Counted from the stretch's first letter, positions 32,321 through 45,049 are shown. The stretch: DNA of 64,000 nt from Platynereis dumerilii (GCA_026936325.1 JAPTHN010000001.1:137245138-137309137); one strand, 5' to 3'. Numbers and translations: made by a program. Notes: generated by a model not told the origin, from the letters alone.

Positions 32321-34320
32321 CTACTGTCTCTGCACTGCAGTGTTCTGCGGTGATGCTATGGATTCAATCAACTGTGACCGTTCGATCTGTTCACGTGGTC
32401 TTCCTGGGCACTCAGGTGTGACGGTGATGTTTTTCTGGCTGTCAAGTTCAGAGCACGAGTTTTACTTTGCAGAAGGTGTATTTAGAGTGAAGTAATGATT
32501 CTGAACAATTTTACTTTTTGCAAAATGTTATCTTGAGCAGGTCCGAATTGGTGTTAATTATCCAGTTACCTTGTGGTATTGACACTTTTAACTGCTATTA
32601 TCAATTTAATTTTGCATTGAAGCAATAATGCAATTGTGATTATTGGATGATGATTCCTGACCACTGTGTATCCTTGGAGGTGTTTCAGAAGCTTTTAAAA
32701 GATCTTGAATTCTAGTGGTTTATCCTGTTTTTAAATAGTAACTTTTCTTTAGTCCAGAAGTTTCTAGAATTCAATTCCTGCTAAATTGCTGCTGATTGTG
32801 ATAATTTCAAACAGCAATTTTCTTGAAATAACTCACTCTCTATAATAGTCCCTGTCCCTGCAGGAAATGCTTTGAATACATAAATTGTGTGCAATCCATG
32901 AATGACTTTGACTTTACTCCAATGTTTAAGGCCACTGCTCATAGCCCAGAGGCTAGTGGTTTGAGTTCGAAACACACTTTGATGTTTCAGCTTGTCACTG
33001 TACCATGCTGGCTCAGTTCATAATGGGCAGTGGGCGACATGCTTGAGTGATTTCTGTTCCAGGTGTTTTTGCCCTTGGCAGGCCACCTACAAGCTCCCAC
33101 AGATAATGACTTGAGAGCAAATTCAGTCTATCTTGAGTATCTTGAAAAATGTCCCATCTTCCATAGAAAAATCACCAAATTAATGGTTTTTTAAATGTCC
33201 CCACACATGCAAACTTAATGAGCCTTGGACCATATCAAGATCATTTCAAAAACAAATGTACCAACTGAAGAATTCAGATGAGTCTCAAAATGTCCCCAGT
33301 TCATTCTATATCTTATCTCCTCTTATTTATTCTCACCTTTTCAACTGACTTTTCAAGAGACCAAATGGATTCTAAAATGGATTCTATCAACCTCATTCTG
33401 AAGTCTTGCATGGTCACTTTTTATTGCTCTTTACAATTTTGTCTTCTGGATCGCTCTACGGATCAGATGTAGGCCTAGTTTTCAAGAATCTTTGTCTGTT
33501 CAGTTCATCTCCATTTTAATCGTATTCTTTCTTCTATTCCAGTTTCTGTTCAGTTAACCACTAGTGCCACCACCACATTATCATCTTCATATTGTCGAAT
33601 AGCACTAATGTACGGTTAAGAAACCACAAATCCTACATGGGTTTTTTAAGTGTAACATAATGGTTAAGAAGTTACTAATCAACACTGTTGATATGAAATG
33701 ATCCGCCCAAAGTTTGCAGTGCTTATGTGCAGTTTTATTAAAATCGGTTGGACAGTACTGCAGAGAAAACGCAGCCTCTCTCGCTTTTTTTTTTGGAAGC
33801 CACGAAAAGAATTTTTTGTGTTCGGCATCACATCTTTCAAGTGTGACGCATGTGCGGTAAACCAATTACGGTACCCGTACCATAAATGATAAAAATTAAA
33901 GATGGTGATTTCATGTTCTTTTTCAATGCGCACATGACGTGTATGGACAGGATCGACAAGCAATCGCAATTTGCCACAATCGGCAGCAAATTGTTCTCGC
34001 TTACCGCTGTATCAAAAAGGCAAGAAAATTGGGGTAAACTGATCTGCAGTTGAGTTACATTATTCGATGGCGCTAGCAATGCGGAAAATCTAGATGGTTT
34101 TTTGTGGCCGAGGGACCTCGGGCCCCTTGTCGTCATCAATGGTTTTTATGTCAACAGGAAATAGAAATATCAAATTGTTGTGGGGACAAAAACGTTTTAT
34201 GGAGACAATGACAGACCAAAATGATCATCCCAAATGATTGAATAGCTGTTCAACATTTGCACTTTGTGAATGTATACACCAACTGTGTAATAATTATACT
34301 GTAATCAATGAAATACTTAC

Positions 34321-34379
34321 ATCCTAGGAAACAACGTTGCTCATTCTCCTCGCCAAAAACGACTTCATGCGCATGCGCA
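34321..34379 (-). promoter_or_regulatory. Possible promoter/first exon: NRF1 palindrome plus splice donor
   Basis: A perfect NRF1 consensus palindrome TGCGCATGCGCA stands at 34368-34379. Some 47 bases downstream on the minus strand is the donor GGAT/GTAAGT. Such NRF1 sites typify broad, CpG-containing animal promoters. The short minus-strand ATG frame here stops after 13 codons, so any exon would be untranslated. It would suit transcription leftward toward 32.2 kb and beyond. Confidence 0.35.
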
Positions 34380-34399
34380 GGTGAGCACACTGTAAACAA

Positions 34400-35545
34400 C
34401 GTTATGGCAGTGGCAGGCAGCGCACTGTAAAACATTGATGAGCAAAAGCAAATCTGATGTATATATGCTGCAGTCAATTGCTGGTTTGTGGTCACAAAAG
34501 GTGCAAAGTTTAGGTTACTAGATAAGATTTACTATTTGTATATTCGGACAGTTCTTCGTGTCAGTGTGCATAACAGAGATTCTACTAAGTCTTTATATTT
34601 CTTTGGTAAGCATAAATCTTTTCTAATACACAAAAATCATAAAAAACATATATCTTGTGCTCAGGTATGTTATAGATGGCGCTGCATGTATCCCTGACAC
34701 ATCCATGTACAATACTGCATGTAAAAGCTCAGGGTGCAAAATTTCATAGTTGCTTTGGCTTGTTAAACTATAGGCCTAATCACAAGTACATGTATATGAT
34801 ATAATGATATACAGTAAATGTCACAATATTTCAAAAATTGTGTATTGAATATAATTTTGTTGGTATTATTGCACCAGGCAGGACAACCCTGGAAATAAGT
34901 AGAAAATCTTTCTGTGCTATCCTACATACTTTTTATTGTATGAAGTCAAACAGTTCAGGTCTTTCTACTTTATTATGTTTATCTGTTTATGTATAATTCA
35001 AATGTAGAGAACCTGCCAGGACCCCTGATTACTGTTGCGACCTTGCAAGACATCCAATCTTAGGCAAAAACATATGTACTTGCTTAAGATGAAAAGTGTT
35101 AATTGCAATCTTGAAGTATTCACCAGTGGAGGTATTGACACTTCACCTGATCATTGCAATCCATTTGACACTTCTCTCAACCAATTTGTGTCATTGGTGT
35201 TTGTCAATTGCACTGGAGATTTCAAAAGCCTGTGCTGATTGCATTGCTTGCTGTATCAATGCATTGCCTCTTCAGAATAACTCTCGGAAATTTGGGCAGG
35301 TATTGCCAGGTAACCACTTCATTTTTGCTGGACTGATCCTTGAGCAGGCTGTAATAAGGGGTCACACCGAATTGCCCGAGGCCACGTTGCATGCATTGCA
35401 TGCTATTTTTTATAAAGCAATGGACTACAATGATCTGTAGTACTCTGTATACATGGTAAAATCTGTTGGATGAAATTTGCAGTAATTCAATGGATTTGCT
35501 ATTCAACCTTTAAGTTGATGGTTCTTCTATAGATTTGTGTAATCA
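34400..35545. other. Intergenic sequence, no gene recognised
   Basis: Open frames up to about 114 codons exist on both strands, but they overlap each other and show no family features. Confidence 0.4.
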
Positions 35546-35548
35546 TAA

Positions 35549-35843
35549 GGGGCCGACCAGACGATAGTTGGGGGCCGGGGGGGCTATGGACTTTATCCCC
35601 GGGACAAACTTTCTTTTTCGTTCGCGGCGCATCAACAAGCAATTTTTTTTTTGTATGGCACTCGCAGCAAACTTTTTTATCGGAATTTTAACATTACAGT
35701 ACCCTGGGTACGGGTGAAAACAAACTTTTTTTTTATTTCCATGTGCTGAACAAACTTTTTTTTTTCAGTGTAAAGTGGGAAACAATCTTTTTTTTTCACC
35801 AAATGTCCATCTAGCCCCCCCTCAAGATCACCTGGTCGGCCCC
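35549..35843. mobile_element. PIF/Harbinger-type MITE, copy 1
   Basis: TIRs GGGGCCGACCAGACGA and TCACCTGGTCGGCCCC are flanked by TAA (35546-35548 and 35844-35846). A 3-bp TWA duplication is characteristic of PIF/Harbinger insertion. The interior has spaced CAAACTTTTTTTTT blocks on one strand. The inverted sister copy is at 43891-44171, flanked by TTA. Confidence 0.9.
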
Positions 35844-35846
35844 TAA

Positions 35847-38159
35847 TAGGCAACTTCTCGTAGCTCCATATTAATATTGGAAGTCCTGCCATTTATGAGT
35901 AGGTTAAAGAGCCCAGATTTTATCTTCATTTCAAGGATTTGGTCTTACATAATGGATTGAAGTTATACTTGGAATAAAGTGTTTTGAGATTGAAGTTGTT
36001 TGGATGTTGGATTCGATCATGTCATAATTGAGAAAAGACACATTTCTGATAAAATTGACATCTCATTTCTGTGTGTTATATAGGCCTATATTTCTTGATC
36101 GTATCCCTTGATTCAGTTAAATGTATTTCAATACAACTTCTGTTGGTACACTGTACTTTAAATTTTCATCTGTTGCAACAACTGTCTTTGTCCTGCTTCA
36201 GCTCTCTAAATGAAATATTCTAAGAGGTGAATATCCAGTCTATTTCTGCACCTCTTCAACAGGCTGGTCACTTCTTACTGGAGTCTTCTACTTATTTTTA
36301 GTTGTCTCGTTCTGCCTCGAATTCCTAAATACATTAAGCAAACTAGGTGTGGGTCCCCGGAAAGTCAAATGTTCCTCTTGAATGCATAAAACTGGTCTCA
36401 CCGATCTAATGGGCTCAGAAAAACTTTGGTGCTGTTAAATTGTGCAGTTCTACAGTTAATGTCTGAGGTGTACCTGTGAGAGATTGGTCCTCAACAAGTG
36501 AAAAATTTATAGGTCTTGAGAACCAATTTACTGACAGACCAAAGTGTCTGATTGGCTGACTTTCTTATATAGGCCTATGAAATATTTTTGAATTGTAATA
36601 CAAAGAAGACAGATTAAAAAGGGAGAGTCAGTTAAAGAAACCCTTGCATTATACACTTACTTAGAAAGATCCATAAGTGTGAAAAGTTGTGGGTTTTTAA
36701 GGTTAGCATTTAGAATTTGTAATTTCGATCCACCAAATATTAAGAAGAATTGGTGAATTGCTACTTCATTTCATGTATTTGCCTGGCTTCAGTTTTCAGA
36801 CGAGACCAAATATATTCTCTCGAAGTTTTAAAACAATGACCACTTCAATAAACATACACTGACATATTGGAGTGTACATTTACACTCATAGTAGTCAGTC
36901 AAATAACATTGAAAATACAAGAACCAACAGAAAAGCAAGACAACTCTGGAATATAAAACATCTTGAAAAAAAAGGAGGAAAACTACAGCATTCAAAGCGT
37001 AGGAGGACATTGCCACAATTTTACTCTTCCAAGTTTTTTGCGAGTTCTTAAGATTCCTAACTTATGATTTATCACACTAACATGTTACTAATGACCATAG
37101 GTAAGCCCACTTGACTACAACAAAGAGATCTATTCTTTAGGGTCTTTTGAACATTATCTTCTTTGTCAAAATGACAATGACTCCTTTGAAGTTACAATTT
37201 CACGAAGGACATGGCCATGCAAAAAAGACTTTTTTTTTCAACTTTACTTCAAAAATATAATATGTGTAGAAGGTGAAGTTGGTGATTTTGTTTTGTCATC
37301 ATAATTTCCCAGATAAATGATGTTTGTTACTTTTCAGAACATGCACCTTTAATTACTGCGGCCATTGCCTGTTCTATAAAACTTTTTAACAAAAAAAAGA
37401 AAAGAAAAACACAGGACATGAAGCCCTTTCAGCCACCCACTCTCTTTTATTGGGATGACAATCCCATTTATTAAAAAATGCAGATATGTATGGATGGTTC
37501 TGAGCTTCCATACGGTATCATGCCCCCTTTTCAAAGAATGAATCCACGCGAGTCATGTTGCGACCGAGTTCATGGAATTTAAAAACAATCAAAGCAAGCC
37601 TCTACAGTGTACATACAAAAGTGTCACATTACTTCATGATGTTGGTGTTAATCCTTTAAAAGCAATAGTATCACCATTCTTTACATTGTAATTCATATGT
37701 AATTACAGCCGGGGAAATATATTTCAGGGGCATCTCATGACAGTGTGTTATTATAATGCCCATATCAATTTAAGGTCTTGGTTGCACATCTTTTGTGACA
37801 CTAAGATTCATTTGTTATGCAACTGGGAGAAAATAATTATCTGCTATGCTGCCAGCCGGATTGCCAGCTAGCCCACAAGTGTCATTCAGCACTTCCCAGC
37901 CAGCTGATATGAATCATTTTTTTCCCCAGCCAGCCCCCTCGACTGCTTGCTCATTACCTGACTGCAAATTGCAATGGTTGAACCAAAAAATTGACTCCCA
38001 GCTGACAACTTTGCAAGCTGGGAAAATAAAGTTGACAAGTGTGCCAGCCCGCCGGGCACCTGCCTCATAACAGGTAATTGTTATAACAGATCATGGAGTG
38101 CCCCTAATATATTTACATTATGTTAAATGTGCAACGGGTAGACTCCGAGGTATGACAGA
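35847..38159. other. Intergenic sequence, no gene recognised
   Basis: A cluster of CCAGC words occurs at 37848-38050 (GCCAGCCGG, CCCAGCCAGC, GCCAGCCCGCCGGG) without regular period. Otherwise AT-rich and featureless. Confidence 0.4.
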
Positions 38160-40467
38160 ATGTACGGGGATGACATTAGACTAGAGTATTTTCGAAAATA
38201 TGTACCAAATCATAAAGACCTTTGTGGTGAATTGATTTTTGAATATCACGTAAAAAATGTACCCCTCTACAGAAGGTTACAGCAGTTACAGGGCCTCATG
38301 AATATTTTCTGCCAATTAAGAACGTACTTATGCATGTGCAAATAAAAAGCAAAATTACAAACACATAAAGTTAGCCTAATAGGCAAACTTCTTTCTTGCT
38401 CCCAGGCATTTTCTAAACCTTGTGCAACAGACTTGCAAATGTTAAAATCACTCTTGAATCAACATTCTAATCACTCGCGGGTAATGTGTTTCGCTGTAGC
38501 CAATTTCCTGTTACATGCAGCTCCGAGTGAATTAGTCGAGCGGGTCATTTCTGTAAGATGTTTAGAAGTTGTTAAATGCAGACTCAGAGGTGAGAATTGG
38601 CTTTTTCGAAATATGAAAAATGCCAATGGTAAGTCTTACATTGAAGATTTTAATTTGGTTTTATTATTATTGGTTGATCAATGCAATACCATAAAAAAAC
38701 AATGCATGTAGTTTCCCCAGAAATTCATAATATCATGCAACATTAATGCACACCAATGGCTGTATGCTATTGGATATCAAAAGTTATCTCGTATGAATTA
38801 CAGTCATAGAAAAAATCTATCTGTATGAAAGTGTAGCACCAGGGGTCCTGCCTTGCTTTGTCCAAGGTCTTTGTCATCCATGTCTCTCTCCTTCTTTTCC
38901 CAGGTGTCAAACCCCCATTCTCTGTCATGTCTTCATGAGATGCAGCCACTTTCAAACCTCTTCTCATCCGTTTTTCTTCTACTGACTTCTTTTTGGAATG
39001 AAGCCTAAGCATTCATTCCTGCCACAGGACTCACAATGGGAACTTGTCTTAAAATAATGGCAAAGGACCTTTAACCAATGCCTCCACCATTGCAGTGGGT
39101 CATTTCTGCTGAATATAAATCTGACGCCTTACTCACAGTATTCTTCATTTTCTTTTCATTCTTAATGGGTATTTTCTAGTTAGTGATAAAAGAGTTCCTC
39201 CCTGAAACTTTGGGAAATACTAAGGTTTGTGCAAAAAGGCAAACAGAAACGAGCAGATGATTTAAAAAACCCTATTGAAAATCGATAATATCCCAGTAAT
39301 TTATTTTTAAATGGTTTTAAATCGATATCTTGAAATTTGGCCAAATGTGGCTTGCTTCCCCAAAAAATTGTGCATGCAGTACGCCTATGTATTCTGCTAT
39401 TCATTGTGTGAGCTATGGGAAAATAAAATACACAAGTAACACAGCTGTCATTCGATTTATCAAGTAATTGAAATATATATCACTTTTCAGTTGTTTTAGG
39501 GATACAATGAAGGCAGTTCCTGGCAGTGCCCACCTGGCAAAGGGTGGTTGGTTGGTTGGTTCTCCCTGGACTCCGAAGAGGGACGGATGAGCCACTGCTG
39601 ATGACCGGCCCTTCTGGATTTTGATAGTCTGTTGAGTTTATCGGTGATTATAGAGTCGGTTGAAAGATACAATTGTATCAATAGTGTGACGATCTATGAT
39701 TAAGTTCAGAGGGAATAGGATCAATAGTATTCGTTAACAGACGCATATTTTTGCAATTGTTTGCAAAGCCAAATGTAGACGATATGTGGGGTTTCTATAT
39801 ATTGGGTAAAGAGTTTATGATTGGGGTCATTGAAAACTGGAGGATGTATGAATGGGTCGGTGAAGTCAGGATGAAGATTATCTGGCTAGGGGGCATCTGA
39901 GAAGATGATTGGCAAAGGGTGATGGTTTGCTTTAACCTTATTGTCACCAGGTTTCAACCAGTCATCAGCAATTTGATCCTGCTTATAAATGCCTGGCAAT
40001 TACAAAATCAGTAACTGTAGTAATTATTTATTTCAAGCATGCAAAGTCCCTGAATATGTGCAAAGGCCTGCCATGATAAAAAAGAGGGGAAGGTACCGAA
40101 TAGATTTCGCATAAGCAGACTGGATATATAATCTATCGCTATAAATTTGAATTAGTCATTTGTGAAATTAATATGATGATTATGCAATTTGAAATCTTTG
40201 CAGTCAGGGCCTGCTGTCGTTGTGATGTAAAATAAAATGCCCTTTTCGGGCAACATAACGTCCAGCCGTCCACTGAATTTCGCTTTAAAAATGTGCTGCA
40301 GTATAGGCAGTGGCTCCATCCGTGCCCAGTGTAAGTATTACAGCTAACCAGGGAGACGATTTGGCGAGTGCTCGCACTGCTCAGTCACACATAACACATA
40401 GGCACACCAGAGGCTAGGCAGATAACATCGATATGAGAAATACATAAAAGTGTATCAGCTGATTGTG
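38160..40467. other. Unassigned stretch with several short open frames
   Basis: Frames at 38160-38345, 38433-38711 (plus) and 38767-39012 (minus, charged, KRRRETWMTKTLDKARQD-like) look more protein-like than most. I cannot match them to a family, and no splice sites join them. A (TTGG)n run is at 39545-39561. A segment TTGTCACCAGGTTTCA at 39939-39982 is repeated at 41813-41853. Confidence 0.35.
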
Positions 40468-40475
40468 CCGTATCC

Positions 40476-40744
40476 CAGGGGTGCCGGAAGGAATCGCGAG
40501 CGGCAGGGGCGGTCAGACGAAAAAGGGCAAATCATGTTCGCGCCAATTTTGCGTGACAAAATTTAAATTGAGAGTCAATGATGATTTGATTATATACTTA
40601 ATCATTTGTGCCTAAAATTGCTAAAATAAGGCGTAATAATATTTTTTCTTTAAGATCTAAAGGGCACCCTTGCCCCCCCCTGCCCCCTTGGACAAGGGCA
40701 GGAGGGGCGATTGCCCCCCTGCCCCCCCTGTTCCGGCACCCCAG
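40476..40744. mobile_element. hAT-type MITE with 8-bp target-site duplication
   Basis: Ends CAGGGGTGCCGGAA and TTCCGGCACCCCAG are inverted. CCGTATCC flanks the element on both sides (40468-40475 and 40745-40752). A CAG-rich terminus with an 8-bp duplication is the hAT signature. The 269-bp interior contains GCCCCCC/GGGGGC blocks and no gene. The perfect duplication suggests a young insertion. Confidence 0.93.
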
Positions 40745-41064
40745 CCGTATCCAATGTATGGATTCACAAAAATATAATCAGTTTTTCGTTGTGGTGAATC
40801 TGGTGATGGGGAAAAAATGCTACAGATGTTTCATCTCATGAAACTCCACACTCGCCCAAGCGGAGACGCCGGAGAGCCAGTTCGCGAGAACTGGCACTCG
40901 AATTTGAGGGTTTACTTTAACATGGCAAGTGAATTCAGCCTCAGTGTGCACATAAACATTTTATACCTCCACGAAAATAGTGCTGGGGCACCTGTTGATT
41001 TCGCTAACATGGAAGGATTGCTGATACTACACACATACAGGAACGATCTGGGGACCTGCCCTGT

Positions 41065-41435
41065 CTACAAGTGGACTGCTCTTGCATTGCCACAGATCAG
41101 AACATCTGCTGTCTTGTGTTGCCACCTAGTGACTAGTGTGCTATTCAGTGAGCTCCTGCGAGCGTCCACATACTTTCGACCAGAAGAACACACACAATTT
41201 TGTCTGAAAGACACCGGGGCTGTTTCTGAGTGTGCTGATGGCCTTGTCTACTTCCTTAGAGAATGTGACTGCCGAGTCTGACTCTGGTATACATCAATGT
41301 TGAATAGAAATTTTGTGAACGTGCAATGAAATTGGAACTTTTTCTTGGGACAGCAATGCTGTAGCATAGGAAATCAACTTTTGTGCCAGGTGGCAGCAGC
41401 ATGCAGTTCTCAGTTTCACCAGACTGGGACCTGCC
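41065..41435 (-). repeat. Dispersed repeat Q, copy 1
   Basis: This ~370-bp segment is the reverse complement of 45757-46120 at roughly 85-90% by eye. Landmarks read in the copy-2 direction: CAGTCTGGTGAAA, GCTGCTGCCACCTGGCACAA, CAAAATTTCTATTCAACATT, AGACAAGGCCATCAGCACAC. A frame stays open in both copies, but most differences change the residue, so I treat it as non-coding. Confidence 0.75.
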
Positions 41436-42515
41436 ACTGATATCACCTGCACTGCAAGAGAGTGCTGACACATTTAGTATGATTAAGATAAGAGAACTGT
41501 GGCATCATGGTTGGCATGTTTACAACGTTTTATAATGGCGGTTGGTGCAACGGAATCAAGGGCTATCCCAGGGGTCAAAGCATATACATGTGACTGATTC
41601 CCTCTGGGAATCTGGGTGAGTGCGAGTCTGGAAGTTCTGTGTGGTTTTTCCTCAATATTGTTAACAGACAGACAAACGGACAAACAGCTAAACTGAAGGA
41701 CAGACATCTGTGAATGAAAACATAATGCCCGCCCTGCATCTTGCCTAACCAGTACAGGGTTTAGAACTAGCAGTGAACAGCACTACCCAGTATGGTTTTT
41801 TCTTCAATATTTTTGTCACCAGGTTTCACCAGTCATTAGCCATTTAATCCACCTGGTGGTGATTTTGAATAAAACAATTTCCCAGTGAATTCTGTGTAGG
41901 CCTACACAGTACCACACACAGGTATAAATACATGTATTTAGTGATGAAAAACACAAATTCAAAGGCAAATGCAATTGAAATACAAGAATTTTTATAAATT
42001 TTTATCAACAAGCAGCAGGCACTTGTGAAATTACTACACAAAAAACTATTTAAATCATTCTGACTGATGATTATAAACAAAATTAATTCTGAGTTTTATG
42101 TCTGAAATAATTTTTACAGAAAATAGGTAGTTAGTTACAGAATGATTTTTTAAGACAATGAAATAATTGATCTCACACTTAACTGTATAAATTGCACACA
42201 AATGACATATATTTTATGATTTTGTGATACATAACATGATACAACAATTTACTGCAGTTCATAAATTAATGAATTGATTCAAAATAAGAACTACAATTTC
42301 AGATTCAGGCAAAATGTAGTTGAATAAATATGAGTGACTCTTCCAGTTCAATGGTAGGTTATCAATGGTCCTTTTGGCATAAAATGAGAACTTAAAATTA
42401 AATGGAAAATTCTGAAAAGCACACAAAAATTTGGTTGATGGTATGTCTCTATAATAGTATATAGCAGTTGAATAACAGGTTATCGACATTCTGCAAATCT
42501 TCTTTTCCCTACATG

Positions 42516-43367
42516 TTATTCTTCAAAAGGGTCGTCTATTTCATGGACAAGAGACGTATATTGCTGTCGAGAAGTGGCCACATCTTGAAGAGAGATTGAA
42601 TTGGTGTTCCGTTTGCTTCGGAGAACCAAAGACATGATAAAAGCAAGAATCAGAGTTCCGATAAATATTGCGGCAACATGCCAAGTGAAGAAACAAGCCA
42701 CCAACATCATTTGGTGGTGATTTTCAGAATCCCAGGGTGTGGCATTCGGTATTGGATTGTAGAGGATAAATCCAGCCTGCCAAAACCAGGTCCCTTGACA
42801 CAGGGTAAAAAATCCTCTGCCGAGAGCAAGTAGGACACTGTCCTGATAAAACAATTCACCGATTGTCATAGCCGCACCAAGCCATATTGTGTAAAGCAGT
42901 AACTTGTGAACCGTGACGTCTAAATTGTTTCGTCCGAAAAGATGGAAGTTGAACAGTAATCCTTCGCACAAGAAAGCCGCTGCAAGGAACACGTACATCA
43001 ACTTGTCAACGTTTCCGAAATTTGCTGCTAACTTCGGTCTCGCTACACTAGCGGCTGCGACCAGTCCGAACGCCAGGTACATCGTGGAATGCTGCATGTT
43101 GCTATAGCCAATGGGGCGACCGACGATTATACATGCCGCGAATATCTCAACAAACACTCCAATCGATGATACGATTATTCCTACGACACTTTCAACGTCT
43201 ACCTGACCACATCGGCAGTTGACGATCGAGAAAGTTGGTGAGCTTACAAACTGGTTGCGCTGATGGAAGCCTAGTTTTAAGTATCTGTATAAAACTGCTA
43301 CGATCCACCAAAGTCCTGCGATAAAGAAGAATGATCCAGGAATGGCGTGTCCAATGAATGAGCCCAT
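42516..43367 (-). CDS. TMEM45-like (DUF716) seven-pass membrane protein, paralogue 1
   Basis: The 283-residue protein starts MGSFIGHAIPGSFFFIAGLW, the diagnostic N-terminus of the TMEM45/DUF716 family (vertebrate TMEM45A/B are about 275 residues). Hydrophobic segments lie near residues 9-29, 60-82, 93-110, 121-142, 152-173, 178-203 and 219-249, giving about seven membrane passes. Family blocks are NMQHSTMYLAFGL (90-102), FNFHLFGRNNLDVTVHKLLL (139-158), LLALGRGFF (179-187), QGTWFWQAGFILY (191-203) and NHHQMMLVACFFTWH (216-230). The tail contains YTSL (270-273), fitting a YxxL/I sorting signal. Vertebrate members sit in intracellular membranes, and their biochemical activity is not established. 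The whole CDS is one exon. The ATG context is good (AAAG/ATGG). A closely related gene lies at 58461-59306. Confidence 0.95.
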   Translation of the reverse strand: MGSFIGHAIPGSFFFIAGLWWIVAVLYRYLKLGFHQRNQFVSSPTFSIVNCRCGQVDVESVVGIIVSSIGVFVEIFAACIIVGRPIGYSNMQHSTMYLAFGLVAAASVARPKLAANFGNVDKLMYVFLAAAFLCEGLLFNFHLFGRNNLDVTVHKLLLYTIWLGAAMTIGELFYQDSVLLALGRGFFTLCQGTWFWQAGFILYNPIPNATPWDSENHHQMMLVACFFTWHVAAIFIGTLILAFIMSLVLRSKRNTNSISLQDVATSRQQYTSLVHEIDDPFEE

Positions 43368-43434
43368 CTTTGTTTGTGTGTTTACTTCTGACTCCCTTCC
43401 TTGTAACTTATTCCGTAACTCAATTCATTGTTTT
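43368..43434 (-). other. 5' UTR part of the paralogue 1 coding exon, with upstream acceptor
   Basis: Just upstream of the ATG, the minus strand has GTCACTTTTGTTTCAG/AAAACA, a good 3' splice site. It implies that a separate 5' non-coding exon is joined here. Paralogue 2 has an acceptor in the equivalent place. Confidence 0.55.
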
Positions 43435-43867
43435 CTGAAACAAAAGTGACGAACCATCAGTATATAAATTATTACAAAGTTGTTTCTTTTATATATATAA
43501 AATATACACGTACCTTTTGGTGAAAAGTTATTTTAGACCAATTGATACTGATAATTTCATTTTCTCCAGGAACGCTATGGTACAAATATACAAGTCTAGT
43601 GGTGTGATATCACATCATTGATAAACAGGAGCTTGCAACTTCAATAATCAATATATTTTCAAGTCAAAAATGCTATAAAGCAAACAAATCCCCTACTGCA
43701 TGTGAAGTACCACGTCTCAAACTTATTTATTGCTAGATTAATTAAATCATACAAACATATCTGATTGCAAATAGATATACTGTGTTAGATAAAGATGGGA
43801 TAGCTTACACTGATAGGCTTTACGTTCTGTATTTTTGCTTATTCAATTATAGATACATGCGGGTGAT

Positions 43868-44330
43868 AGGACTGAGTGGCTGAGCAGTTAGGGGCCGACC
43901 AGATGATATTGGGAGGGGGGGCTATGGCTTTTTGGTGAAAAAAAAATTCTTTCCCTCTTGACACTGAAAAAAATAGTTAGCTCAGCACATGAAAAAAAAA
44001 AAATTGTTTCCACCTGAAGCTGAGGTACCGTAATGTTAAAATTGCGATTAAAAAGTTTTTCTCGCGTTCACGCATGAAGAAAATTGTTCGTCTATGCTTC
44101 GCAAGTGAAAAAAAAAAGTTCGTCTCAGGAGTAAAAGCCATAGCCCCCCCAACTGTCATCTGGTCGGCCCCTTACAGTTCCACTGAAGGTCTTCGCCTGC
44201 TGGGTTTCAAACCACGGTGATGTTTTGAATATATTTTTAGTGGACCTTCAAGAGCAAAATTCCAGTTGGGTGTCATTCGGATGAGACATTAAATTGGCAG
44301 CCCCTTGTATCAGTGCTTATGCATGGTAAG
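43868..44330 (+). mobile_element. tRNA-derived SINE (family 4) split by a Harbinger MITE
   Basis: GAGTGGCTGAGCAGTTA (A-box-like) is interrupted by the MITE at 43891-44171. The head resumes with CAGTTCCACTGAAGGTC and a B-box-like TGGGTTTCAAACC, followed by the body words CATTCGGATGAGACATTAAA and TGCTTATGCATGG. Removing the MITE and one TTA restores a continuous tRNA-like head. The 3' limit is approximate. Confidence 0.7.
43891..44171. mobile_element. PIF/Harbinger-type MITE, copy 2 (inverted)
   Basis: TIRs GGGGCCGACCAGATGA and TCATCTGGTCGGCCCC are flanked by TTA at 43888-43890 and 44172-44174. Its reverse complement aligns with copy 1 at 35549-35843 throughout, including the AACATTACGGTACC segment and the spaced poly-T blocks. 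Confidence 0.92.
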
Positions 44331-45049
44331 TGTAAGATCCCTCACATGGATAAATGTCTAACATGTTGAGGACAGCAGCTCTCCCTGCCAGGGGTGGATT
44401 GCACTCATTGCGGTCCCCGTGGCAAACTAATTTGATGGGTCCTCGCATCTCTCCTCTCAATTTATGGAATAGCGATTGTTGCATCACAGAAACAGGATGA
44501 ACTGATTCCATGAATCACCACTTAAAATGAGAACAAGAACATATTTTTGTTTGTATACTGTATAGTCATCGTCATAAAATGTGACGTCCACTACTGGTAT
44601 ATGCTGAATCGCTGATACTCCAAGATACACACACAGTCACCGACTCAACATCACATGGGAATTACGCTACAGAATTACAGATGTATAATTTTGATAACTT
44701 ACAAATGTTACAACACTGCCATTATCAATGTAAATTTACTTATCATTTTGAGACTCCACCAAGTAAATATATAAGGAATTTATAATTTTTGTCGTAATAA
44801 ATTAAGCCATCGCTTATTTTCGAGGTGGAGTTTGGTCCATGTAGATAATTAACCTCTGCTGTCATATTTGAAATTCCTGTTGTGAAAATCATTATGACAC
44901 ATTTGGAAATTACCACAGAATGAGGAAAGTCGAGCTAAGGTGTAAATTTTAAAATTATAGTTTTTTAACTTCAGCGAAAAAATTTTAAAGAAGGCATTGT
45001 AATCACTTGGGTAAAATGTTGTCCCTCCGCCGGGCAGGTGGGTGGGCGT
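44331..45049. other. Intergenic sequence, nothing recognised
   Basis: No repeat termini, exon pair or convincing frame was seen. Confidence 0.4.

Noticed and set aside
38433-39012. Open frames with charged, protein-like composition
   Set aside because: No family motif, no splice sites linking them and no second copy to compare. Not enough to call a gene.
40817-41281. 154-codon frame overlapping repeat Q
   Set aside because: The part shared with 45853-46095 changes mostly at amino-acid-altering sites and includes frame-ending differences. The upstream part has no recognisable domain.
39939-41853. ~40-bp near-identical segments (TTGTCACCAGGTTTCA...) at 39939 and 41813
   Set aside because: Could be ends of a larger element, but no inverted termini, target duplication or coding content support that.
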